Part shown: in pieces, positions 25,487 through 37,100 of the stretch
Numbering within the stretch: the first letter of the stretch is position 1
How the letters are laid out: each line of letters opens with the position of its first letter
NCBI GenBank assembly: GCA_036877525.1
Contig: JAZGTH010000063.1
Span: forward strand, 2,918,001 to 2,982,000
Length of the DNA: 64,000 nt
Reading direction: 5' to 3'
Source: Chromobotia macracanthus
Taxonomy: Eukaryota; Chordata; Actinopteri; Cypriniformes; Botiidae
Notes under the pieces: generated by a model
What the model saw: the letters and a program-made list of their open reading frames with translations, nothing else
What the model was told of the DNA's origin: nothing
Database searches by the model: none
Translations under genes and position numbers: made by a program

Positions 25487-28400
25487 TCATGGAATAAGCT
25501 TCTCAAGCTCCGCATCGCACAGTTCATTGACCGTAACAATGTGATCCAGCTGCTGAAGATAACGTTCTTCATCCTGCATGAAGTGAGGAATCCTCGTTCT
25601 GTTGAGAACAGCGAAACGCCGAAGTCTCTCGACATCTTCATAGGACACCTAAAACAGGAACTGTACTTTATGGTACTGTAGATATATACTTATGGGGTCT
25701 AAAAGTCTGAGACCAAAATCAGAGACTCAAAATCATATTGAAACAGTTTTTGAAAGCAGATTTTCTTGCTTTAATCGCTTTCAGATGTTCTGTTGAATAT
25801 TCTTGAATCATTCTGTTATCATCATTTTATCATGATGAATTTAGGAAATTGTGTCAATTTGACACTTTACATTCAAATTGTTATGCTATTTGCAATATAA
25901 ACAGCCTTTTTGACTAGTAGTCTTAGGCTTTTGAACCTCGCTTTTAAAACGGTCACAATAAACCTGACCTACCTTGCCAAGAGATGTTAAAATCTTAAAA
26001 TCAATGTTTCTTCTGTGGCGTAAAAGTCTTAGAATTCCATCTAGGTAGACCTGATCTTTGCTGAAGCAACCTGTTACAAACAAACGACATGAAATTATTA
26101 TTTTACAGTTCACAACATAAGAATCTCAATGCTAATGTTCTATTCTTAGCGATGAGTTGTTCACCTGGTTTCGAGGTATCTGTTTGTCCTCGTTTGGCTC
26201 GGAGGCAGTATTCCCAGCGGACGGCAGGATCTTGGACGAAACGAGCAATATGTCTGAACAGTTGGCTGAAGCTCATGTTGGTAGCATGGTATACGGTATA
26301 GTACAGCAGAGCGGCTCGCCACAGGAAGGGCTGTTTCCGTAGCAACACACTGTGAAGACTGGCGAGCCCCTCTTCGGTAGGATTAGCTGGTTTCAGTCCA
26401 AACTGCTTTCTTCCAACAGAAGTGGCCCATGGCTGCATGTTATTATTCACCCCCCGTAAGTAATGCGTGCCTGAGGGGAGTCATAAAATTTCACGAAGGG
26501 CAAAATTCATAAAGAAAAGACTCATGGAAAATTAAATGTTCAATTATCCACTACATTTGCATTTCTAGAAAGACATACCAGTGCTTTCAATGCATATTAT
26601 ATTATTATATTTAGCCGTTCAAGTTCTAGTGAATTGTTTCAAGATGTATTAAGAAATAAAATGCACTGCTACTTTGAAGACACTGTAAAAATAATTAATA
26701 GTTTTACACTGTGTCCTAACAGGCACAATGTGAAAGTTTCCAGCATTTGACTGTTCACACTGAATTTCAAAAATGTTAATGTCTGGATAGGATAAAAACT
26801 GAGATTTTCATTCAAATGACAGCATTTATTAGTTGTTGCAGTATGTGTATGCCTAAGACACAGTGTTAACTTTTTAATGTGTTGCGTATGTAATAAATTA
26901 ACTGCTATTGGTTTATTATTGTTTGATATATATACTTTGAAGTATGTTTCAGAATGTACCAATCTCATGTCGAAGCATGCCCTCCAGCCAGTGCTGCCGT
27001 GCTCCTGACAAGTTGATAGTTAGTGTTGGTCGACAACTCTCTACCATCATTACTGCCTGAGACAGAAGCTCATCAGACAGACACACAACCACCTGGTGGT
27101 GGAATAAAAAATTACTTTACCTTTGTCTGAACACTAATACACAGACACAAGCAAACATGAACAAACCGATATCACCGACCTCACCGACACAGCCCTCCTT
27201 CTGCAGGTATTTGCGAGTGGCGGCCCACACTTGACTCTTTGGCAGCAGGTTGCCCCCTGTGACCTCTTCAAAGTTCTCATAGGTTCCGTACTTCCTCAAG
27301 ACACATTCCATAATTCCAACTGCCTGGAAAAAGGCATGAGGTTAAACAAATACTAAAACTAAACAACAGGTTTAAGAAGTCCAACATCATTGAGCTGCCT
27401 ACAAAGGCAACATAAGTGTGCCTTTATAATTATTACATTTACATTTTATAAATTTGGCAGATGATTTTATCCACAGTAACTTGCATTTAAGCTTTACATT
27501 TGATCAGTATGTGTGTCCCCTGGGAATCAGACCCACAATCTTCTGTGCTGCTAATGCAACACTCTACCCGTTGGGTTAGAAGAACACTGATTTACAATTA
27601 AATGAACACTTAATTATAAGTAACACTGAATTATAATTAAACCCATGACAAAACTGCATGCACACTTAACAAAGAATGCAATCCCAGAATGCATTTTGAC
27701 ATGCAAGCTCACTAGGTTTTAGAACAGAGCCCGTGTGTCTGTTCAGCTTAAAACACACCTGTGAAAGAAAGAGACCGGACCCTTCTCTGTACTTCTCCAG
27801 AACACTCACAGGCTCCGGGCTGGTATACTCAAACTGAGGCTCGTACTCATAGTTTGACTCAAAAAAGGTCTGACGCTCCTGTTCCAGGTTTATAGGGCGA
27901 AGAGCCACAAGCAAGCACGGCCCACGAGGGGTTGAAGGTGAAGGCAGTGATCCTACACCCCTGCCAATGTGTGGCAGGGAGGTTGCAGGTCGAATTCGAC
28001 CCCTGCCAGCACGTGGGGGTGTGGTGGAGTTTACTGTACAGGTGCTCTCACTCCGGCGGAGCCAGTTTCCTGGCCCCAGACTAAGACTGGTCAGGCTCCT
28101 CACAGGTGGTGAAGGCCCCCCACTGCGCCACGGAGGCTGGATCACCTTCTTCGCTGGTTGCTGTGTTGCTCGTATTCGCTGTGGTTTGATCTCTAGACTG
28201 AGTGGCCTTTGGCATGGGGCCTGTCTGCCAGGTTGCCCGAGCTGTGAGGTTTCTCCTTTTCTCCGACAGTCTGGCTCCGGGCGTCTTCGGGTGACCTGGG
28301 AGCTGGTATCAGAGGTGCCACAAGGCTGAGCAAGTGGCCCATTGTGAAGCAGTTTGTCTCTTTGGGTGACACTGTTGGTTCTGGCTCTCACTGTTTTGGG

Positions 28401-28502
28401 TTTGTCCGCGCTGGGCTCTGGTTCTAACATTTCTGAGGCATTCTTTGCGAGCCCTCCTCCGTTAGCCTGCTCCATGCAGTTCTCACCCAGATCCAGAACC
28501 AT
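25487..28502 (-). CDS. matcap1: Microtubule-associated tyrosine carboxypeptidase 1 (KIAA0895L)
   Basis: Six coding exons in transcript order: 28502-27759, 27323-27180, 27092-26960, 26470-26165, 26070-25973, 25648-25487, giving 528 residues (human about 471). MATCAP enzymes are metallopeptidases that remove the C-terminal tyrosine of alpha-tubulin on microtubules. The start MVLDLGENC matches the human MVLD start. The first exon encodes a basic Pro/Ser/Arg-rich tail. The catalytic domain includes NYEYEPQFEYTSPEP, RKYGTYENFEEVTGG, the metal-binding HEIGTH motif in LEGMLRHEIGTHYLRGVNN, and ANPTEEGLASLHSVLLRKQP, whose TEEG glutamate is a probable further ligand. The HEIGTH motif is split by an intron within the Gly codon. 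The splice acceptor at 28543 shows that at least one upstream non-coding exon exists. One donor (GAG|GTCGGT at 27180) is weak, but the frame and family alignment support it. Confidence 0.94.
27433..27590 (-). repeat. tRNA-derived SINE in matcap1 intron 1
   Basis: On the minus strand it has a tRNA-like head with the GTGGGTCTGATTCCC B-box region and a tail with GTGGATAAAATCATCTGCC. Same family as 12690-12870 but more diverged. Confidence 0.65.
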
Positions 28503-28543
28503 CGCTACATCCAAACCTCTGTCCACCGATTCTGCATACCTGC

Positions 28544-29520
28544 ACAGAAAAACATGCATACTATACCTGTAATAAACAAATATATGAAACCCCATATGAA
28601 AGCAAGGCAATTAACTCATGTAATGTGATCTTACACTTTTATTTGTCCAGGTTTCTAAGGTGCACCATGATTATAAATATAATATGAAACAATATCACTG
28701 CTTTTTACATATACAATAGTTGCATCACGTTTGCTGATATTACTCTTTATGCAAAACATGTTGTTTGAAAGCAGCTTTACAGTAAAGTTTATTATGAAAA
28801 TGCTTTTAAAGAATCACTTCAGTTACAGCTTTGGTTATAAGTGTATGAAGTATAGCATAAATATTGGACCATTAATGCAATTAATACTCATTGCTTTTCT
28901 TTCGTTGTGGAAGGAGTTACTGTGATAGCAAGTTACAATATATGAACAAAAAACTGAGTTCAATACAGCAATTTCCAAAAACACTTTAGTTTGTTTAAGG
29001 AGAAAATCAAGAATCTTTTGTGAATTGTTACAGAATAAAGTGAAAATCTCATTGCAGTGCTATTTTATACTGTGTCATGTTTATCTGAACCTCTGAACAA
29101 TGTCTTGCAACTGCACAGCTAATGAAAATCACAGTGATAAACATCTTCACATTTTTTTTACATCTTACTGGAGCATGTCATACTGGAGGATTTACATTAT
29201 TAGGGTTATATGATTCATATGCCGCAGATTATTACTACAGATTATTATAAGATATGCTGCTTTTATGGCTAAGAAAACTCCCATCAAGACCATTGAAGCC
29301 ACCATACGAAACCGTTTGGCATGCATGATATTCCCGTGTCTGTTATGCACAGAGATCCGGTGATGTCAGCCTTCACAATGCACAAATCAAGCGATATTTA
29401 TCAATCAAGCGATATTTATCAATCAAGCGATATTTATCAATCAAGCGATATTTATCAATCAAGCGATATTTATAAAGAGACGCGTCACATACCGCCTCCG
29501 TACACAGCCGAAGACTGACG
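28544..29520 (-). other. matcap1 5' intron, AT-rich
   Basis: Non-coding sequence upstream of the first coding exon. I see nothing except the 18-bp tandem at 29385-29474. Confidence 0.4.
29385..29474. repeat. Five-copy 18-bp tandem repeat
   Basis: Five back-to-back copies of AATCAAGCGATATTTATC. All are identical except the last two bases of the final copy, so the array is young. It lies about 50 bp before a CpG-rich block that may be the matcap1 promoter. Confidence 0.95.
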
Positions 29521-29712
29521 CTCAGTGCCCGCCGGACATCCGCTTCCCTTCAGCCCGGCAGCGGATACGGAGGAATAACGGGACGCCGGGAATACTGGCA
29601 GTTCGGGATGGCCGGGATTGCGTTGCAGCAAATGACGCGCTGGCGCATGTGAATGACCCGTTCACGACGCGACGTGAGCGCGCACGCGTGTTGTGTGCAG
29701 GCAGTGATTGTT
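29505..29712 (-). promoter_or_regulatory. CpG-rich block, candidate matcap1 promoter or 5' exon
   Basis: About 200 bp of CpG-dense sequence (CCCGCCGGAC, CGCGACGTGAGCGCGCACGC) is isolated between AT-rich DNA and the minisatellite, upstream of matcap1 on the minus strand. Position and composition suggest a promoter or first non-coding exon. The transcription start is not visible. Confidence 0.4.
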
Positions 29713-29715
29713 GAG

Positions 29716-32700
29716 GTTTTATGAACATTAGTGAACATTTTATGAACATTTTATTAACATTTTATTAACATTAGTGAACATTTTATGAACATTTTATGAA
29801 CATTAGTGAACATTTTATAAACATTTTATTAACATTAGTGAACATTTTATGAACATTTTATTAACATTAGTGAACATTTTATGAACATTTTATGAACATT
29901 TTATGAACATTAGTGAACATTAGTGAACATTTTATAAACATTTTATTAACATTAGTGAACATTTTATGAACATTAGTGAACATTTTATAAACATTTTATT
30001 AACATTAGTGAACATTTTATAAACATTTTATTAACATTAGTGAACATTTTATGAACATTAGTGAACATTTTATAAACATTTTATTAACATTAGTGAACAT
30101 TTTATGAACATTAGTGAACATTTTATAAACATTTTATTAACATTAGTGAACATTTTATGAACATTTTATGAACATTAGTGAACATTTTATGAACATTAGT
30201 GAACATTTTATTAACATTTTATTAACATTAGTGAACATTTTATAAACATTTTATAATTAGTAACATTTTATAAACATTTTATGAACATTTTATAAACATT
30301 TTATGAACATTAGTGAACATTTTATAAACATTTTATGAACATTAGTGAACATTTTATGAACATTAGTGAACATTTTATAAACATTTTATGAACATTTTAT
30401 GAACATTAGTGAACATTTTATGAACATTAGTGAACATTTTATAAACATTTTATTAACATTTTATAAACATTTTATTAACATTAGTGAACATTTTATGAAC
30501 ATTAGTGAACATTTTATAAACATTTTATTAACATTAGTGAACATTTTATGAACATTAGTGAACATTTTATAAACATTTTATGAACATTTTATAAACATTT
30601 TATAAACATTTTATAAACATTTTATGAACATTAGTGAACATTTTATGAACATTAGTGAACATTTTATAAACATTTTATTAACATTAGTGAACATTTTATG
30701 AACATTAGTGAACATTTTATAAACATTTTATTAACATTAGTGAACATTTTATGAACATTAGTGAACATTTTATAAACATTTTATTAACATTAGTGAACAT
30801 TTTATGAACATTAGTGAACATTTTATAAACATTTTATTAACATTTTATTAACATTAGTGAACATTTTATGAACATTAGTGAACATTTTATGAACATTAGT
30901 GAACATTTTATAAACATTTTATTAACATTTTATAAACATTAGTGAACATTTTATTAACATTAGTGAACATTTTATGAACATTAGTGAACATTAGTGAACA
31001 TTTTATAAACATTTTATTAACATTAGTGAACATTTTATGAACATTAGTGAACATTTTATAAACATTTTATTAACATTAGTGAACATTTTATAAACATTTT
31101 ATTAACATTAGTGAACATTTTATGAACATTAGTGAACATTTTATAAACATTTTATTAACATTAGTGAACATTTTATGAACATTTTAGTGAACATTTTAGT
31201 GAACATTTTATTAACATTAGTGAACATTTTATAACATAACATTTTATAAACATTTTATGAACATTAGTGAACATTTTATGAACATTAGTGAACATTTTAT
31301 GAACATTTTATGAACATTTTATGAACATTAGTGAACATTTTATGAACATTAGTGAACATTTTATAAACATTTTATTAACATTTTATAAACATTTTATTAA
31401 CATTAGTGAACATTTTATGAACATTAGTATGAACATTTAGTAAACATTTTATGAACATTAGTGAACATTTTATGAACATTTTAGTGAACATTTTATAAAC
31501 ATTTTATGAACATTTTATAAACATTTTATGAACATTTTATAAACATTTTATGAACATTTTATGAACATTTTATAAACATTTTATGAACATTAGTGAACAT
31601 TTTATGAACATTTTATAAACATTTTATGAACATTAGTGAACATTTTATGAACATTTTATGAACATTAGTGAACATTTTATAAACATTAGTGAACATTTTA
31701 TAAACATTTTATGAACATTAGTGAACATTTTATAAACATTTTATGAACATTAGTGAACATTTTATGAACATTAGTGAACATTAGTGAACATTTTATGAAC
31801 ATTTTATGAACATTTTATGAACATTTTATAAACATTTTATGAACATTTTATAAACATTTTATGAACATTTTATGAACATTTTATAAACATTTTATGAACA
31901 TTAGTGAACATTTTATGAACATTTTATAAACATTTTATGAACATTAGTGAACATTTTATGAACATTTTATGAACATTAGTGAACATTTTATGAACATTTT
32001 ATGAACATTAGTGAACATTTTATGAACATGTATGAACATTAGTGAACATTTTATAAACATTTTATTAACATTAGTGAACATTTTATGAACATTTTATGAA
32101 CATTTTATGAACATTTTATAAACATTTTATGAACATTTTATAAACATTTTATGAACATTAGTGAACATTTTATGAACATTTTATAAACATTTTATGAACA
32201 TTAGTGAACATTTTATGAACATGTATGAACATTAGTGAACATTTTATGAACATTTTATGAACATTAGTGAACATTTTATGAACATTTTATGAACATTTTA
32301 TGAACATTAGTGAACATTTTATGAACATTTATGAACATTAGTGAACATTTTATGAACATTTTATGAACATTAGTGAACATTTTATGAACATTTTATGAAC
32401 ATTAGCGAACATCTCACATTTCCACCGCCTACAATACGTACAGTTTATTGAACGCGCGTTGTTTATGAACATTTTATGAACATTTTATAAACATTTTATG
32501 AACATTTTATAAACATTTTATGAACATTTTATTAACATTAGTGAACATTTTATAAACATTTTATTAACATTAGTGAACATTTTATAAACATTTTATTAAC
32601 ATTAGTGAACATTTTATGAACATTTTATGAACATTAGTGAACATTTTATGAACATTAGTGAACATTTTATGAACATTTTATAAACATTTTATTAACATTA

Positions 32701-33258
32701 GTGAACATTTTATGAACATTTTATGAACATTTTATGAACATTAGTGAACATTTTATAAACATTTTATGAACATTAGTGAACATTTTATGAACATTAGTGA
32801 ACATTTTATGAACATTTTATAAACATTTTATTAACATTAGTGAACATTTTATGAACATTTTATGAACATTAGTGAACATTTTATGAACATTTTATGAACA
32901 TTAGCGAACATTTCGAACATTTCGCACATTTACATTTTATACATTTTATTGAACGCTTTTGTTTATGAACATTTTATGAACATTTTATAAACATTTTATG
33001 AACATTTTATAAACATTTTATGAACATTTTATTAACATTAGTGAACATTTTATAAACATTTTATTAACATTAGTGAACATTTTATAAACATTTTATGAAC
33101 ATTAGTGAACATTTTATGAACATTAGTGAACATTTTATGAACATTTTATGAACATTTTATTAACATTAGTGAACATTTTATGAACATTTTATTAACATTA
33201 GTGAACATTTTATAAACATTTTATTAACATTAGTGAACATTTTATGAACATTAGCGAA
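29716..33258. repeat. 3.5-kb minisatellite of 10- and 11-bp GAACATT words
   Basis: The array has about 330 units drawn mainly from two words: an 11-mer GAACATTTTAT (with AAACATTTTAT and TAACATTTTAT variants) and a 10-mer GAACATTAGT. The words are mixed in runs instead of strictly alternating. A non-repeat island at 32401-32462 is identical to the right border at 33250-33311. A degraded version lies at about 32895-32960. The roughly 120 bp after the islands at 32460 and 32960 are also almost identical, which shows higher-order duplication. No coding potential. Confidence 0.97.
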
Positions 33259-33289
33259 CATCTCACATTTCCACCGCCTACAATACGTA

Positions 33290-34019
33290 CAGTTTATTGA
33301 ACGCGCGTTGTCGCGCTGTTGGGCTGGTTTGATGTCACTGATTTGATCGTGTTTGACATGTGAAATAATACGTGAAGTAAAAGTTTTACAACATCTTCTT
33401 AAAGGCTGGGTAAGACATTTTAAAGAGGTTAGCGATAGCAAACTAGTTTAAAAGCATGAGCTTCTGCCCACGTGATCTCCAAAGCCACGCCTCCTCCAAC
33501 ACGTGCAGAGTTTGACAGACAAGTGAGACATCCAATCATTTCGTTCAGGCTGAATGCCTTTAAATGTATTATTATAATTCAATATAAAATAATTGAAACA
33601 GTTCAATTAAAACTGTACAACACATACCAAACTCAAGCCAATTTACAATAAAACAAAAACTGAAAGTCATTCTGTTGAAGAGACATTGTCTCCAGAACAC
33701 ATTTTAAAGCTTCTGATATACTTGACCTTTGTAGATGTCAGTGTGTTTTACAAATGCTGTTTCAGAAATATTATGATATTGAATGTAGATGTAGATATAT
33801 GCATGCAGAATGATTTCATCTGGATTTGCATGAAATTTAACATAGATAATTACTGGAGAAAAGGCATTTGTGTAACTCAAATCAATCAAAGACATACTTT
33901 ATGAGTTTAAATGATGCTTAACATTTGAACTATACTGAACTTTATATAATAGCTATTATAATAGATCATTTTTAGTGGAATTATGTGAAGAAGACAAAAT
34001 GGATAGTTTAATCTCGTTC
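33290..34019. other. Intergenic spacer right of the minisatellite
   Basis: A short CpG-containing stretch (33290-33350, with GCGCGTTGTCGCGCTG) is followed by ordinary AT-rich DNA between matcap1 and nqo1. It could hold a distal promoter of matcap1. No gene is seen. Confidence 0.35.
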
Positions 34020-34025
34020 TTTATT
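34020..34025 (-). terminator. Candidate nqo1 polyadenylation signal
   Basis: AATAAA on the minus strand, about 126 bp after the nqo1 stop codon. Confidence 0.5.
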
Positions 34026-34084
34026 TCTTTCATCATGAAAATATAAGAACACCCAAACGTTATTAAATATAAGGCAAAAACATG

Positions 34085-34132
34085 GTTAAGTAACTGAGTT
34101 AAGTAACTGAGTTAAGTAACTGAGTTAAGTAA
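34085..34132. repeat. 13-bp tandem repeat in the nqo1 3' UTR
   Basis: Three perfect copies and one partial copy of GTTAAGTAACTGA lie between the nqo1 stop and its likely polyadenylation signal, so they should be transcribed. Confidence 0.85.
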
Positions 34133-34150
34133 TTCTGCAGATGGATGCAT

Positions 34151-37100
34151 TTATTTGGCTTTTGTCTGGTTGTCAGGGGGAAGTGGTTTGCCCAGGTGGT
34201 GTGCGGTGGTGAGGCCGTGGCTCAGAGAAGCACACTTTTCCTTCACCTCTGCACGAAGCTGGAAGCCTCCTTGAAAGCTGAGGTCAAAGTTTTCAAGTGG
34301 AGCAAAGGACAGACACTTTTCCTCCTGCAGGCTGCTCAGCCTGTGACGCCATGCGTCCAGCAAAGAGGTTCTCACATCAGGAGGACAATGTGCTGGACTC
34401 CAGAAGATCTGAGGGGCGAGAACCTGAAACCCACAGAAGTGCAGGACTCCACTCTGTAGACAACAAAACACATAACCTGTTTGTTATCTACCCCATAGAG
34501 GTTTCCTCCAGAAAAAACTTACCTTCTTAAAGAAACAGTTCAGGCAAAAGTGAAATAATTCACCCTTCTGTCCTAACAAACCTACATTTTAATCTTAGTT
34601 TAATCTTTAATTTTTAGTTTTAAATTTTAGCTTTAATTAATTTCTCTGATTCATTTTAAATACGTTGTTTTAAATACTCTTATTTAGTTATATTTCTGTT
34701 CTAGGTATTTTGTATATTTCTGTGTCTATGTCATTTTTATACAGGTTGTATGTTTATATAACTGTGTATGTGGCAAATCAAAATATTGAATCTTGAAACA
34801 CAAAAGGGGATTTTCTCACAAAGCTCTTCTCCATACAGCCGCCTAACAGTTCATAAATATTCTGATCCAGCAAGACCCGGGAAAGACCAAAATACTTTAG
34901 TTCATACAACTTGTGTTATATTCCAAATCTCCTGAAGTCACAGAGGTTAGTTATACCTGGAGAGCTTTCCATTTACACTTACATTCGGGCATTTGGAAAA
35001 TGCGTATATTCAAGGTGACTTACAAGCGGAGAAACACAATGAAGCGGTTTCTGATCAGCAGTACTGTTCACTCTATATTTTGCTTCATGGGGAATTTTAA
35101 GACAATCAGATGAGCCCTGAATATGGTTTGACTGTTGACACTTAAACTCTGTAAGTCTATTTAACACTGTTAGAAGCTTTGAGAGCTGTGAATTATCACT
35201 GTAATGCTGCATAGAGATACTTTAAAATTCTCCCTTTGTGCTCCACATATTTATTTATATTTGCATTTATTCATTTAGCAAATGCTTTTATCCAAAGTGA
35301 CTTACACACGAGAGAGCATTTAACATGTTGCCCTAAGAACCAGCAAGTCTAGTCTACAGAGCTACATTTACAAGAAGGAATAGATCTGATGCTAGAGACA
35401 GAGTGAAACGAAGTAAAGGAAAGGTTTTTTATACACGCAACTTTAAACAAAGGTAAACACTGAAACATTAGATGAAATAACACCACACTGGTGTGGGACA
35501 ATGAGACTGGAGCAACTGTTCCTTTAAATTCCTACAAGGTAATCTCACCTGTAAAGGCCACAGCATGACATTGATGTCTCCATTGAGGCCATCAGGCTGA
35601 TACATGGACTGCATCCCCCCAGTGGTGAACGAAAGCATTGCCTTTTTATCCTGTGTTGTGAATGGGCAGTGAGACCAAATCATATCAGAAAACATCTATC
35701 CTGAGACTTAATGTCAAGTGCATAAAACAAACACAATCATTATAGCTTAAAGGTGCAGGAAGTGATTTCTGAGAAATGCTGTTGAAGATTAAAACTGACA
35801 CTCAAACAGTGTTGTGAATATTTGTTGAAAAAATATTGTGCTCATAGTCCTGGCTGTGTACACAGATGAAAAAGAAAGTGGATCGGACCGATCACCACAA
35901 CATCGTAACACTCTTATAGCCAATCAGCAACAGAACATGTATGACAATACATGTTCCACCAGCTGTTAGTCGCTGTATGTGTTGTTATTTTGAGGGTGGA
36001 GCAAAATAACATAATATGACGGAAGGGGTGTTACATAATATGACGGGAGGGGTGTTGATTGTGTTTGTTTTGCATTTCTCAGGAATCTTACTGCACTTTT
36101 AAGCTCTTTGATTTCTTGTTTATTTATCGATTCATACCTTTAAAATCCCATTGTCATACATGTTTTGTAGGGTGTAAGCAAATCCATGAGTTAGGACGCG
36201 GTCTATCCAGCCCTTCATGATGGCGGGGACATTGAACCAGTAGAGAGGGAACTGCAAATATATTCCAATATATTCCAGGTTTTCTTGAGATCAAGGGTGC
36301 AGGTGAGATGAAAAGTCTGAAATCAGCACTGGAAGCATATGTTACCTGAAAGATGATCAGCTCTGCCTGCTTCACCTTCTGCTGTTCTTCTACGATGTCA
36401 TCACTTAGTCGACCTTCCTTCCAGGCGACACTCATCTCCTCATTGTACCGGAAGTGCTCTGGGTTCTTCAGGTCACCTTGAATAGTTACAGCATCTTGGT
36501 TCAATACCAGCCAGAATGGAAGCAATACAGATAAAAGATGGAAAACCGCTGCATTTTCTTGATGTTTTATTTCACGGGTCCCCTGCAGTAACCTAATAAA
36601 GTCTGTCCATATTCCTGATTATTATATTATCAGACTGCAGTTCTGTTTTCTAGAAGCACCTAGATCTGTGTTTCTCAGCCAGAGGGTCAGGGCCCCCTGA
36701 AGGCCTCAACAGCTTCCTTAAGATAATTTGAGTAATTAAAAACTATTTAAAATAACATAAAACAAGCATCCAAATAAGTCCAAATGCAATGATAGGACAG
36801 GTCCTACTAGGCTGTCAAACTATGTATTTGCATACCTTCTCACACCCTGTTCATGAAGACAATGTTCTGTCATCAGTGTATTGAAAGAGGCATGGCTTTT
36901 CAATACACCCTCTCTGAAGAGAGGGCGGGATCTTATGCTTTCAAATCTAGCTTGCTATTGGTAGTCTCTCTGAAACTGCCTACACTAACTTTAAGTCAAA
37001 CTAAAAGAAATTTATTGGGTAGAAATTGTGAGTGTGTGTGGGAAGGGCTTCAGTTATTGGTGTGGACAATGGGGAGGCCCTGAAGTCATAAAGGTTGAGA

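Noticed and set aside
29385..29474. Regularly spaced repeats reminiscent of a CRISPR array
   Set aside because: Head-to-tail tandem with no spacers, in a vertebrate genome.
34151..34459. Plus-strand ORF opposite the last nqo1 exon
   Set aside because: Antisense shadow of a clear NQO1 exon.
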